Shown here in pieces: positions 1 to 11,890 of a stretch of 64,000 bases of DNA. Each line of letters opens with the position of its first letter. Within the stretch, counting starts at the first letter, position 1. Made by a program: the position numbers and the translations under genes. The stretch is from Rhyzopertha dominica (Eukaryota; Arthropoda; Insecta; Coleoptera; Bostrichidae): contig QCXZ01000075.1 in assembly GCA_025024175.1 (NCBI GenBank), positions 3,348,001-3,412,000 on the forward strand. Reading direction: 5' to 3'. The notes under the pieces are model-generated. The model made no database searches. It was not told the origin of the DNA and was given only the letters and a program-made list of their open reading frames with translations.

Positions 1-1640
1 TCTCCATCGAGTCCATTTATGTAGTGTTAAGTTACTTATTCTTAAATTTTAATATCATGTCTGTCATGTCATGTCATGTAATGTCAAACAATCCAAAGAC
101 CATCTATGAAATTGCAATATTTTGGACTCATTTTTTTACAATGATATTATAAATTAAATTTTANACCTCGATAGCTTGCCAACTAATAAACTTGTCAAAA
201 AAATCAAGCAAATTTAACTGTCGTAATGATGCATCAGTAAAATTTACCAAGTCACTAAGATGAATCCCAGCGAAATCAAATGTGTAGTTTCCTTTTTACC
301 TGTCTCAGTGCAGCGGCTCAACTCACCCTTGCACCCCATCAAATTCTTTCGCCACCGTGATGCACCTGGACTACCGGGGACGTATACATATCAATAATCT
401 CTAAAAATCACAAAAAAATATTTTTCTTCCGAATTTTAGCACCTCGCCCAGATAAATAGTTTAAGGGAAAGGTCGCCTTTTTCTACCTAAAGGTTCTTTG
501 AGTCGTTTTTTTCGTGTGGCCAAAGTGATTTCAAGGGTTAGAAGGGGGGCATTGTTGCGAAGGGCATTTGTCATTCGATTCCGTCCTTTTTTGTCGGATA
601 AACGATGTCGCGGACGAAGGTTCATGCGATTTTAATATCTGGAGACGGCATTTAACAGCTGTTCGCAAGTGGCGACCAAGGAAGATCGGAAAAGGTTTAG
701 ATGCGCGATTTCTGTGGGTGAGATATACCTAAATAAAGCCTCGTCAGCTATTGTTGTTAAGGCAGCTGCTATAAGACATCAAAAATGTCTTAGGAACATG
801 TGTTGGTAATATTACATTCAATTCGCAGAATGGACATTCGGCAGGTATTAAAGTCAAAATCAAAGACGGCGAATAGACCCTTTGTAGAATGTCAAAGCTT
901 CAGAAATAAACTTTATTCCTTATTCATGACCTAACAACACACTATGACAGATTACAGGTAAGTGTAACCCAAAAACGACGTGCTTTAACGGTGTGATAAA
1001 ATCGGTGCCATTATTGAAAATTATATTTCAGCCCAAAATAACAGATAGCCCCTATTCAAAAGTTTATTTTCCCGATATAAGTACAAAAGCTACCTAATAT
1101 CACGACCCTGCTTATTGCGTAGGTTCGAAAAGTAGGTTCTATGAACGTTTTGTTTATAAACGGCAAAACAGGTTAGTGCGCATCGATCTGCGCAGTTTTA
1201 ACACGAATTATGGAAATTCAGTACAAGAAAATAGAACGTGGGCTAATTTCTTGTATTGAAACGGGACGAGCATCCAGTTTCGGTATAATAATTTTAAGAA
1301 CTTATTTCAATACTTAAATAAATATAGTGGTAAACGGCTCTAATCTGATGGAACGACGGTAAAATATTGCTATGTTTAAACATGATTCAGGCAAATACAT
1401 GATAATTGGATATAACTACAATAACTAAATCAACACTTACTGCAATATTTTAATAACGTTTTTTTCTCAAAATCTTGGCCTTGACTGTTCATAACTGATA
1501 TGGCACTTACCGAATACTCTGATTATCAATTAAACTAGAGATATCAACTACAGACCATAGTAGTCAATAACTAACATGACAGGTACCTAATTAGATTTTT
1601 TAAAATTATCTTAAATAATTGTTATCTTAATTTAATACTT
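1..1640. other. AT-rich non-coding stretch
   Basis: I see no gene here. Only short chance reading frames occur. A slightly CpG-richer piece lies at about 540-720. A good-looking splice donor (CAG followed by GTAAGTG) stands at 956-962, but no coding exon can be tied to it. Confidence 0.5.
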
Positions 1641-1673
1641 AAAACTCCATATAGTTCCCCATGCGACAGCACA

Positions 1674-1884
1674 GTTTGTGGAGTAGGTAGAGTATAGTGT
1701 CAAAAATGTGAGGTAGGATAATATTTGATGGGTCTTGCCAGAAGCTGTATAAATAACGTCTTTGTCAATGTCCTTGTACATCATTACGGTCTGTTGGGTT
1801 AAATAAACTATTATTATTATAAGTAACAGAGTTTCGCTATTTGTAAGAGATATTTATAAAAATAAACTCTGTAGAGGTTTAACA
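1674..1884 (+). repeat. possible solo LTR-like sequence
   Basis: A TATA-like box (TATAAATA, 1748-1755) is followed about 50 bases later by a poly(A) signal (AATAAA, 1802-1807) and a short TTA-rich run. This layout fits an LTR or the end of a retroelement. I cannot demonstrate TG...CA ends or a target duplication, so this is only a suggestion. Confidence 0.2.
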
Positions 1885-1926
1885 CAGTCAAATTAACTTG
1901 TAATGAAAATGCATGTTCGTCTGAGC

Positions 1927-1950
1927 GTTGTCTGAATAAATTCAGACAAC
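1927..1950. repeat. perfect short palindrome (hairpin)
   Basis: GTTGTCTGAAT is followed after two bases by its exact complement ATTCAGACAAC, giving an 11-bp stem. No neighbouring gene explains it. It could be a chance palindrome or the remnant of a foldback element. Confidence 0.6.
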
Positions 1951-2639
1951 GGTCTGAGTATGGAAGATTTACAAATTTTGCTGTATTTATTACCAATACT
2001 TAATTTAATTGACGGTTTGGATTATAATACAGCATACGTTTTGTACAATATTTACAATAAAACTATTGAAACGATAAAGAACTAATACTGTTTTCTTATT
2101 CGTTAGTTAGCATTACCAGTAAGCTTCTCAATCGACTTTATTTCATTAAAGTTCTCTTTAACTCTTAAATATTTCTTTTATTTGTATACATTGTTAGAAA
2201 GAAACACCTAAAATGTAGTTAGCGGTGCCAAATGAATTTTACTGTCTACAGTTGTCAGTGGGCANAAAACTATAGCTGTGAATTATGTAATCCCAAGTTT
2301 CCCCGCCTGGTATGCCAGCTATTTTTATTTTATTTATAGTTTCATCCCTCTTCGTTATTTATGGTTTGGTCTGTAGTTCATAAGCTCAGTTTAATTGTTA
2401 GTCACTCAGAGTTTTCAGTATCTTTTATAAAAAAAATTATAAAACTTAATTAAGAGGTACTGATTTGCAGTACTATTTACGAAATCATATCAATATCTTA
2501 AGAAAAATACCAAAATCAAGGTGTTGAGAAGAAAGTCCAGATCTTGACTGAAAAAGTCTCGATTTCTAATATTAAAAAACATCTTGTTCCTCACTGTTTC
2601 CGTAGCTTCCCAAGCAGCAGCAATGTATCTTTTATAAAC

Positions 2640-3090
2640 TCGGCTTCTTCGTTGCCTCCTTCCTCCACCTAATTAATGCCCCTGGAAGCCCGACGTCCTC
2701 GCCGCGGCGAGCGAAATGATCGATCGCACCGATTCCTCATTTGCAGCATGAAAATGAACGGGTGGTTCTCGATCAATTGTTGGCCGTGGCCGCGAGAAGA
2801 CACGTCGCTACCGGTCCTACGTACATCGCCTACCGGGTGACACATTTCAAGAACCAGTCGCCATATTACCATAATAACAAACCATAATCGCAAATTCTAA
2901 TAAATATTCAATAACACTCTGGGTAACTCAATATCTGTGCGAAGCCATCGACGGTGACCGGTTTAATCGTTCTCTCCGGTGCTGCGCTATTTCCTCAATT
3001 CAGAATTTGATATTGTTGCCCGCATCGTGTGCGATTTCGGGAAAGGGCGCGAGGGGTTTAGGGTTACGGGCCGCGAGCCCGACGGCCAGC
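2640..3090. promoter_or_regulatory. CpG-richer non-repeat block
   Basis: This block is clearly richer in G+C and CpG than the sequence around it and carries no mobile-element signature. The minus-strand reading frame at 2669-2893 has no recognisable domain and looks like a by-product of base composition. A conserved regulatory block is the likeliest reading, by inference only. Confidence 0.3.
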
Positions 3091-3966
3091 AGGTAAATTG
3101 ATACGGCTTTGATTATTATGTTGATTGAGAAATTTGGTGTTGTAGCGGGGCACATTGTTGGGCTTGAGAAATCTGAACAGCTTAAATTCTTTCGTTTCCA
3201 AACAATTCCCTATTCAGGTTCAGATTGCACCTGATGCATATTCAGTACCTGTGTGAAATTGGCACCCTTAATTTGGAACTAGGGATTTTACGAGCTTTTT
3301 TCCTCAACTTCAAGAATTATTATTAAAAGTTAAGTGAAGTCACTCATTTTTCTAGAAAATAATTTAAGCATTTGTCGTATCATGACATACGCTTTTAGAT
3401 GTCCTCGTCAAGAAACTATACCGCCAACTCAGACAAGTACATTTTGACAGCCTACTGGAACCCTGCCCACCCAAAAATGCCTTTAATTAAAAAAAAACAG
3501 CCCATTTTGGCCATTCGTTTCTCCATCGTTTGTCCAAATCAAATTTGAAGTGCCAACTAGGACCCCTTCTTATGATATGGAGGTTGGACAAATAGAACCA
3601 ACAGCTGGACAATCGTGGACAAACTTCGACAATCGATTCTCTTTTGACTATCTCAATTTTTTTTTCATTTCGGGGTGAAACTTAAAAATGATTGTCCAAA
3701 TAATTAACGAATGGCATGAAAAAAATGAAAAAATTAGGCGTGCCAACTGTACACAGGTATGTAATGTTTTAGAATTTAGATTTCCAAAAGCATATTTCGA
3801 CGTATGCATATGGTCAGAAGCACAGAGGGAGATAAATGAGATAATGATATGCTACACTTGAGCACATGCAGTTCATTCCGCCACCAATTTCGTCTGTAAT
3901 CATGATTTTGTCACGGAATTGGTACCCGAAGGTGAAAAACTCCGACTCGAAGGACCAACAGCGTTA
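3091..3966. other. non-coding; weak inverted repetition
   Basis: No gene is seen. Between about 3470 and 3770 the word TGGACAA and its complement recur several times, and CCATTCGTT appears in both orientations. This hints at a decayed foldback element, but no ends can be fixed. Confidence 0.4.
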
Positions 3967-3968
3967 TA

Positions 3969-4092
3969 CAGGATGTTTCACGAATGATAATGACATGTCC
4001 CTGACGAAATTAAAAATGCAACCCAAAATACATTCTCATAGCCAATGTGGTTATTTTACATAATGGTATTATTTTAAAAATAAATTGGGAAT
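3969..4092 (+). mobile_element. solo end of mariner-like family 1
   Basis: Starting with CAGGATGTTTCACG after a TA, about 124 bases match the transposase-start end of the element at 4944-6149, in opposite orientation. The match includes the segment before the transposase start and stops abruptly at GGGAATC, where unrelated sequence begins. The rest of the element is missing. This is a truncated copy lying 0.85 kb from a nearly complete relative. Confidence 0.85.
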
Positions 4093-4943
4093 CAAGTTTG
4101 AACTAGTCAGAGTTTGCTTAACATTTACCCCATTTCACCGTATGTCTAAAAGATGGTAGTTCAATAATTAGAAAAATTATAATTTCCTCATGGAAAACAG
4201 TAACCCCGGTCGTTGTAAAACCTACTCACTCTATTGTCTGAAATATACTGGACATTTTTAATGTTCAGCTGTCCGGCAAGCTAGCAAGATAACGTTGGAC
4301 TCCTGGATACGTCCGGTAGCCTAAAATTAAAATTGTGTAATGCGATAAAACGACGTGGAACCACGCTCTCGTGTGGGCAAACATTTTAGAAACGGTTGTA
4401 GCCTGTCTACCAACACCGAGATAATGTATTGAAATTTAAAACGAAATTATAATGAATACGTTTCGAACGTTGATGCTGGATGCTTGAGGAGTGTAACGCA
4501 TTTCAAACGAGAATTGTTTACCCACGTCACTGATGGAAGTCGAGGGTTACGTTTTCTTCACTTTCAGCCTAAAGGCTGCTTAACCATCAGGGTTCGTAAG
4601 TTTACTGATTAGGGTATGAATAGAAGACTGATGTACCATAATAAAAGAAACAATTATATGTGCTTCGCTAAATAAAATGAAGCAAATATACTTGTTAGAA
4701 AGTACCGTGTAATCTAAGCTAACACTGTTTTACTTTATGTATCCAAGATGTAGTGGTTATTGAATATCATTTCTAGGTGTTCATATACGAGATATATCAC
4801 ATCACATCAAAGTTTACTTAATCATTAAAATGGTGCTTCGTAGTAAAGTCCACAAAACTTTTAAAACCCTAGCTTATTGTAACGGTTGCTTGCAAGATGT
4901 CATTTCTAACGTATACCGAAAAAACATCAGTGGTCCTAATATA
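4093..4943. other. non-coding spacer
   Basis: I see no gene, RNA or repeat structure between the solo end and the following complete element. Confidence 0.5.
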
Positions 4944-6149
4944 CAGGATGTTTCACGAATGATAATGACCCCATTAAAAATGCAACCCTAAATACATTTG
5001 CACAGGTAATATTGATAATTGTTCATCGTCTTAAAAAATATAAAACGTAGAGAGCTGTATAAATTCGTAAATTTTGACATAAACTTCAATCATTTGCTTT
5101 AAAAATTATTTTTGAAAAAAACATTAATGTAATAAATGCTCAAAATGTCACCCTCCGCTGTTTTCACAAGCTTGGATTCGTGCCCAAAACGATCTTTTAA
5201 CTTGCATCAACATTTCTGGAGTGATGGATCTATATGCATCACGTATTTTATTTTCTAAATGTTCTACGCCTTCAGTTGGTGTTTGATATACTTCCTCTTT
5301 TACCATTCCCCACAGAAAAATATCTAAAGGAGTAAGGTCCGGGCTTCTTGGTGGCCAAGGATTAATAGAACCTCTTCCTATCCATCGGTTAGGCAAAACC
5401 AAATCAAGATGATTTCGCACTATTCTATGATAATGCGCAGCTGCCCCATTCGTCGAGTAGATAGTTTGAAAATGTCCTTCTCGAATCCAACGTGGATTTT
5501 CTTGCGCATAATAATGCATGTTATGTTTGTTAACTCCACCATGATTAGGAAATGTTGCTTCATCTGAGAAGCAAATATTGTCATAAGATCTCCCGAAAAA
5601 AGTTACAAAAAGGCAGTCTTTTAGGATAATCCGTCCCCTTTAAGGCCTGAACCAATTGCAAGTGATACGGATGAAATTGATTGCTTTTAATTATTCGGTG
5701 AACTGAAGACAGACTAATACCGGTGGCCCTTGAGACTACCCTTTGACTAATATGAGGATTTTCGTCAATCATTTCCAATACTCTAATTTCATTGTAAGGG
5801 CCCGTTGCTGTTCTTTCTCTTGACTTTTTTCAGTGGTGGCCAGTTTGTCCTTAAAGTTAATTCAAGTCTCTTGAAAATTGTATTGGCAGGAGCTCTTCTA
5901 TTTGGAAAACGTTGTCTGTATAAACGTTCAGCAGCGGAAGCATTTTTCTTGCATTCACCATAAACCAAAATCCTATCTGTTTTTTCATCATTTGAATACA
6001 TCATGACTTTTAATAAATACAGTGACTGGAACCATAGCCGTCATGGATTCCCAATTTATTTTTAAAATAATACCATTATGTAAAATAACCACAATGGCTA
6101 TGAGAATGCATTTTGTGTTGCATTTTTAATTTCGTCGTTAAACATCCTG
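4944..6149 (-). mobile_element. mariner-like element, family 1, copy 1
   Basis: The ends are CAGGATGTTT and its complement, flanked on both sides by TA, the usual target of the IS630/Tc1/mariner superfamily. The single gene inside is on the minus strand and broken. Compared with the sister copy at 19596-20976, about 164 bp are missing from the middle of the catalytic domain and about 18-20 bp upstream of it. The left end keeps the longer TIR (CACGAATGATAATGACC), while the right end has lost part of it. The copy cannot move by itself. Confidence 0.9.
5148..6004 (-). pseudogene. mariner-like transposase, dead (family 1, copy 1)
   Basis: This is the remnant of a cut-and-paste transposase. Reading from 6004 down, an N-terminal helix-turn-helix region (MMYSNDEKTD..., with LYRQRFPNRRAP) is followed by a second helix-turn-helix (ISQRVVSRATGISLSSVHRI) and the catalytic core. 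The first catalytic aspartate lies in FSDEA near 5565. The third lies in PPRSPDLTPLDIFLWG near 5330. The second, in QQDGAP, is deleted together with about 164 bp. A one-base T insertion near 5825 and a small deletion near 5585 break the frame into three pieces (6004-5789, 5778-5581, 5519-5148). The family normally has about 340-350 residues. Homology is judged by motif only; the call is firm, the family name less so. Confidence 0.88.
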
Positions 6150-7400
6150 TATGTAGAAGTATATGTAAACTACAGGGCACTATATAAACAACAGGGATAA
6201 GTGTGTAGCTCAGTACACACTTGCCTCAATAAGATCAAAAGTAATCAGAAGTATAATTAAAAAATACATTACCTTATGAGCCCAAAACGCAACATCAAAC
6301 TTTATTAATGAGTGAATGAATGAATACAGATGGTCTGCTATAGAATACTGCAATAAAATAATACTGACCTTTGAAGTGGTCCTCCTCTAGTCATCTCATC
6401 AACCTATTTAACGGTAAAAAACGCTTCAAAATGTTCACACGAGCGTAAAATCTCTGCCCTACATAACAATACCCTCTTAAGTTGCCCTAAATAGGTGCTA
6501 ATTTTTATCTCCTCCTTTCGAATCCGAAAAATTCACACACAATATTTTTCCATCGTTTTTTCCCGATTCCTAAAAAATCGTCTTCCCTACTCGACCCCAC
6601 ACTTGGCATGCACGTTTATCGGGCCTGTTAGTCGCAAATGCCCCAATATATCACTTTCGGCACAGCAGGTACACCATTTAGGAGGAATTGACCGCATCTT
6701 TTGTTGGCGGTGATCTCAGGGGGAAGCGGAAGGCCGAACGTGAGACCGCCACTTATCGGAACAATGGGTCAGCGTAGTCGGGCCATTGTGCCCCAGTCAA
6801 AACATTCTAATAGATTCGTTCCTGATCTGGTTGAGGATATCGACGGTAGGGCAGGCGACAGTTGACTCTTCTTGTTGATCTATACTTGTCTACTGAAAGG
6901 GTTGAGGTCGTGGAAGTGGGGATAATCTCTTATGCGTCTTTACTATAATTCTGAAGGTCTTTATTTTCTTTTACTTTACTTGATACTTTGCGTTAACTTC
7001 TAACCAATAATAACTTGATTTAGCTATTTTCAAACAGTTCTTTGAAACAATTTCCATGCCATTTCTTCGTGGTAAAAAGAGAATTTTTTGGTGCTACGTC
7101 TGCTTGAAGAAGGGTACCTTAAACCGTTATTTTGTGTTCTGGTTCATTTACGTAACCAGTTATAAAAACATTTGCAAAACTTACTGGCTTCGTTCATGTG
7201 ATTTAACAGATATTGCACTCGCTAAATAAAACTGGACTTTTTCTAACGTATTAAGTCATCAGACAACAATTTAGGGCTTCCTTCCGATGTTGAGATATGC
7301 TGCAAATATCGAGAGATAACTATAAACATTGTAGGCTGTGGAGGAAATTTTGAAACTTAAAAATTGAAGAGGTAGAAACACCAAACTAATAGTTGTAAAA
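6150..7400. other. non-coding, with a CpG-richer block at 6560-6900
   Basis: No gene is recognised. The middle part (about 6560-6900) is G+C richer and free of repeats, like other candidate regulatory blocks in the window. The plus-strand frame at 6495-6713 has no recognisable domain. Confidence 0.4.
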
Positions 7401-7804
7401 TTGTCCGGGGTACTTATTAGGGAGTGAACATACTAAAAGTCTTGACGTGTAGGAAATGAATCGCTGGATGGGGGCACAAGTAGAGTCCCACTTTTGTGTT
7501 TTTTTGTTTAGCGTCGAAAACGATGCAGTTTAGGGATTTTGGCTGAGTTCCTAATACCAGATGAAAGCTATTGAAATTCCCTACAACTCAATNTAGATTT
7601 CCAATTCGCAGCCGTTTTCGAACTACACTCCCCGTAAAAGAGATTTTCGANAAAAANATTTAGCTCATACTTTTCACCAAACANTCTATCATATCATCTA
7701 ACCTATCCATCTCATATAAAAAAAAATCCCGTAGAGGAANTTGTGGAGAAGTTAACTCATATAAGCCTCTTATAAGNCAAGAAATTTTATTCGATTTCAC
7801 GCTT

Positions 7805-8764
7805 CTAATAACTTAATAATAATACACTTTATTAATTAGCACAAGGTTAGTATTTGATACATTGGAAAATGACATCTATTAATTTATTTAATGTNCAACA
7901 TGAATACACAAAACAAATTAAACAATATTCGCACGCTACCCAGTGCCCGTAATATAAACCAGCAACTGTGATTTGAAGCATCTAAGAGATTTAGCAGATC
8001 TAACATGAAGTGGCAATGAATTGTATTTTATAAAACCTTTAAAAAATAGAGATTTAGAGGCAGTTGCCTAAGTTCTATTCACAAAAATATCACCAGCATT
8101 TCGAGTTTCATACTGATGAACATCATGTGCCCTAACTATCATTTTTGGTAGCTAAGGTGGCATGAGATTATTTATTATTTTATATATAAAGACCATCGTA
8201 AGATACAGCACCCTGTAGAGCAATCAACATAGTCCTAATCGGCGTGAGCCTGGCACACTATAGAATAATTCTCATTGCACGATTTTAAAGTTTTTGCAAG
8301 CAAGACATCTTGTTAAGGTTGAACTGGAACACTATCGACGCACAGTATTCAAAATGAGGTTGTATAATGGTTTTATATACTCTAATGGTCGTTTCTATAG
8401 AGAGGAATTTACCCACTCTTGATAAAAAGAACAACTTTTTAGATATTTTCTTTTGCATGTAGTTAAAGTGCTCATCAAACGATAACAAGCAGTCAATTGT
8501 GAGACCTAGGTATTTATATATCCTTACAATATCAATTCTACAATTGCAAATATGCAAATCTGTTTTATCTAAATCTAAAAATTTATATTTGTATTTAGTA
8601 GTCACAATCATACCCTTAGTCTTTGATACATTAAGCTTTAATCTATTTGAAGCTAGATACTGCTCTACCTTTGCAAGAGTTTTATTCATTTTTGCTATTG
8701 CTACATCTAAATTACAATCACTTTCAACAAGTAATGTATCATCTGCAAATAAATTTACAAAATC
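7805..8764 (-). pseudogene. LINE reverse transcriptase, C-terminal part
   Basis: This is the 3' part of a non-LTR retrotransposon (Jockey/CR1-like). Reading down from 8760, the frame opens directly at the catalytic motif FADDTLL and continues with LNVSKTKGM, YLGLTID and the thumb region IIQPHFEYCAS, staying open to 8285. Beyond that, stops and frameshifts accumulate, but typical 3' features persist (LQKL-NRAMRIIL, then ETRNAGD and FKGFIKYNSLP in shifting frames) to about 7930. A poly(A) signal on the minus strand (7828-7833) and a TTA-rich tail mark the 3' end near 7805. The 5' edge abuts a (CAA)n run at 8764-8783, so the copy is 5'-truncated, as is usual for LINEs. Confidence 0.88.
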
Positions 8765-8783
8765 ACAACAACAACAACAACAA
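8764..8783. repeat. (CAA)n microsatellite
   Basis: About six CAA units lie exactly at the truncated 5' edge of the LINE fragment. It may have been the target site or may have grown from the junction. Confidence 0.8.
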
Positions 8784-9075
8784 AGAATGCTCTGTTTAAA
8801 AAACAATCCGCTGTGGATGGACAATATTCGAAAACCGTTATGTGCTATATGGGAAAGAATGGCAATTCGTGATAAAAGTCTTCTTCGAGAATTTTCCTGA
8901 GCATGTAGTTCGGAAACGGCATCGAATTCGTAATAAATATATAGAATAAAAGTTGTTCAGAATTTTAATAGCTTTCAAATAGTGCATACATGGTATCCTC
9001 TTCCTGTAACCCTTACTTCGGATCACCTCTTACATCAAGACTTTTAGTATGTTCACTCTCTAATCACCCTGAACA

Positions 9076-9590
9076 AGTTTATGAAGAAATCGTTTATAAG
9101 TTCTTGTTCACTCACTCTACACTCCTTTTTGGACCATTCGTTGACTGAATTGAAATTTAAAGTAAAATTTTGCGGCTTCACCCCTTTTAAAGTTTACTTT
9201 AAATCAGTATAAATAAACTACCAAACTTGAATTTTTTTGGCATGCTGCAGAAATAAAAATTAAAAGTTTGACGTAGCAAAAGAAATGACAATAATACCTC
9301 ACAAGTAAATTTTTAGTTTTTATTACATTTCGAAATCTTTGACACATTGCTATAATAGTGATATACTTATAACAAGTATTTTGCATTTTTGTCAAGGNAC
9401 TATAAGATTATTATATATATTATTTTGTACTTTCAAAAAATAAATTTTTAATGTAACCTTTAGTCATAATGCCTAAATATGTTACTTTTTAGAGCAATTT
9501 TAGGATGACTTCTACGTTAACTTCATTGAGAATGAAAAAATTGTGCTACTTTCCAAACTGCAAACGGTTATCTACTTAAAGGCAGAGATC
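9076..9590. other. AT-rich non-coding stretch
   Basis: I see no gene or structured repeat here. Confidence 0.5.
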
Positions 9591-9850
9591 GAAGAAAGTC
9601 CCTTTCCGGCTAGCGGTAACAAAAAACCACCACGTGTAAGTGGTGTAGTAGCAGCAATTTGCTCATTATACCCGCAATTTGTACCGTCACGCCTTTATTA
9701 ACAGCAACTCGCGCACGTATACGCCAATTGTCGCATTAGTGTCGTACGCCCGCTTAGCTAATTAGACAGCGCTATAATCCATTATTAATATCGCCAATTA
9801 AATTTCACCACTTCATACCGCAAAACCGGTGATCGTCCGTCGATGTTTGT
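9590..9850. promoter_or_regulatory. CpG-richer non-repeat block
   Basis: Rich in CpG with several homeodomain-type words (TAATTA, AATTAG, GCTAATTAG), without coding potential or repeat signature. It is a candidate enhancer block, by composition only. It ends shortly before a hAT-like terminus at 9866. Confidence 0.3.
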
Positions 9851-9865
9851 TGGCACTGGAAGATG

Positions 9866-9879
9866 CAGTGGCGGCTCGT
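9866..9879 (+). mobile_element. hAT-like terminus
   Basis: The word CAGTGGCGGCTCGT recurs at 59439 and, inverted with one change, at 62089-62102. CAG-starting ends of this kind are typical of hAT transposons. The matching other end of this copy was not found, so it is a lone end or a very diverged element. Confidence 0.4.
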
Positions 9880-11309
9880 TGAACGCAAATGGACAGGTAT
9901 ATTTTCATCTTGTTCCAAAGAAAAAAGATACAAGAACTTATAATGAGATTTCCGCTGAGTTTAGGTATGTTCCAAAAATGTATTCTAAAGCGCATCTTAT
10001 TGTCTTAACTAAAGAGAAGATACAGACGAAATTTTGATTTCCTTAAATGACAATCCGGCTAAGAACAAAAATTTGTACAATAATAATCCTGGACTAAGAA
10101 ACTTGGTGATGCCAAGAAATACTAAACGGCTGTAGTAAAATGCGGCCGTCATGATCATGTGATGGTTTGCGGTAATGCAAAAAGAGTTCTTATTCCAGAA
10201 CCTATGGTAGTATATAAAACCTTCATAATTAAAAATATAATAATAAATATAAGCAGTTGTTAGAGATGAACTGACAAGTAATAACAAAATGGATAGAAGA
10301 ATCGTTGGCTCCTATTTGTATGAGATGCAAATATGACAGTTTCTTCACCAATTCTTCAAATGTCACATTCCGTAGCCAGATCTCAACTACACCTTTTTCT
10401 TATACTTTTCGTAGAAGTATTTTTGATTTCAATATAGCAGGATATATAAAACCTATGAAGTCAAACATCCCTTGCGTTGTAGAAAGCTATGGGGCTTTGT
10501 TTATTATATTTAACAGATAAAACATTGTGTTATACTCATTTAAATACAATTGAAGGTGTCTCTTGATTTGGTAGCGCAGTAATGTACATAGGGACTTTTT
10601 ACTAATTTGACAGTTCTATATCATTAGCATAGGTATTTACTCTACACTTCACCTAAATTAAGAGGTTACTGAACCAAAGATCTTCTATATTATGATTTAA
10701 ATTTTAGCAGAAAATGTATTTGGACGAGTGGTTCGCCAAAATCTGTCGCAATAGAGTGACTGCTAACAGTACTTTAATTTCAAGAATTTCGATATTACTA
10801 ACATTATTTATACAATTAGAAATCATCTGGCTAAAAATTTTGTTTTATGTTTTCAAGTTTTAATGTCTCTATATAATACTCTCGGAAGGCAAAAAACATC
10901 AGTAAATTGAATGAAATATTGTCAGGATCTTCATGAGCGAAACTGGGCCATGACTACCGTACGTGAATATTTCTGAAAAATAATTCAAATGCTCGATGAC
11001 AGGTGATATCAATTATTGTTTACTTGTTATGCTAAGGGCAGAAATTCATATTACTGCTCCTCTCAATGATATTATTACTAACTCCAGAGGCAAGCGAAGT
11101 TTCATAAAACTGTTCGTCTTTAATCAGTAGACTTATCACATTTAATTGAAGCATAATAGCCTATAGAGACATACTTGTTCTACGTACTTATTACTATTAT
11201 TAACCATTGTATTTCAAAACACTAAGAAGAATATTTACAAACTTGACCTTTTGACTGCTATATTTCATGTGATCAAGGGTTCAGTGATTTCAAAAAGCTC
11301 ATATCTATA
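9880..11309. other. AT-rich non-coding stretch
   Basis: Only short frames without recognisable domains occur (for example 10009-10287 minus, 10305-10520 plus). I see no gene. Confidence 0.5.
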
Positions 11310-11695
11310 CAGGGTGATTTTTTAAAAACTTCACACCTTAAATAACTTTAAATATAGCAAAATTTAAAAATTTGCAAAAACAGGTAAACTTTTGTTTGCA
11401 GGCGGACAACTTTTGAGATAAGTTTTTAATGGATAGCGCTTACTCTCTGAGCAGGGTAGACACCCCTTTAAAAATTTTAAATGGAACTATCCATCTTGTG
11501 ATACATCATTTGAAAGCTTATTTCACAAAGCGTCTGGCCATGTAATTAGTTTTATCACGTTTAACTTATTGACGGGGTAATAGATTAATAGTGCCTACGA
11601 AACACGTTGCTTATTAAATTGAATATTTTGGACTCTTCAACAAAATGTATTTTATTTTAGAGCGGAAATAAAATTTGTCCTTACGAGAACCCAAA
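11310..11695 (+). repeat. left terminal inverted repeat, family 2
   Basis: The arm pairs with 13195-13578. Shared blocks include GGTAAACTTTTGTTTGCAGG, AATGGATAGCGCTTA and CCATGTAATTAGTTTTA. Matching ends around the word TTGTCCTTAC. Confidence 0.85.
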
Positions 11696-11890
11696 ATTTA
11701 AACAAACAACTTGTAAAAAATATGACACTTGAAAAAAACTCCCAGAATACTGAAAATTTTCTTTTAATATTATTATTAACATTAAAGTATTTATCATGTA
11801 ATTTTTTAGAAAGTCCATGTCCACGAAAAAGAAAAATTATTTATTTGTAACTCCAAAAACAGTGTGAACAAAACCATAGAAATTCAAACC

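Larger units (their letters stand above)
7401..9075. mobile_element. foldback element with long imperfect inverted repeats
   Basis: The two ends are inverted copies: AGTGAACATACTAAAAGTCT at 7423-7442 matches exactly the complement at 9039-9058. Weaker matching continues inward for some 200-280 bases on each side, including TGAAAGCTATT and the motif CGAACTACA in both arms. The outer tips resemble (T)TGTYCRGGGT. I could not find a convincing target duplication. The interior is occupied by a LINE fragment on the minus strand (7805-8764), so the element was either invaded by the LINE or grew around it. Confidence 0.7.

Noticed and set aside
3470..3770. Inverted-repeat element built from TGGACAA words
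   Set aside because: The pairing is scattered and short; no consistent arms or target duplication could be drawn.
8499..8900. 133-codon plus-strand frame
   Set aside because: Antisense shadow of the LINE reverse transcriptase and the (CAA)n run.
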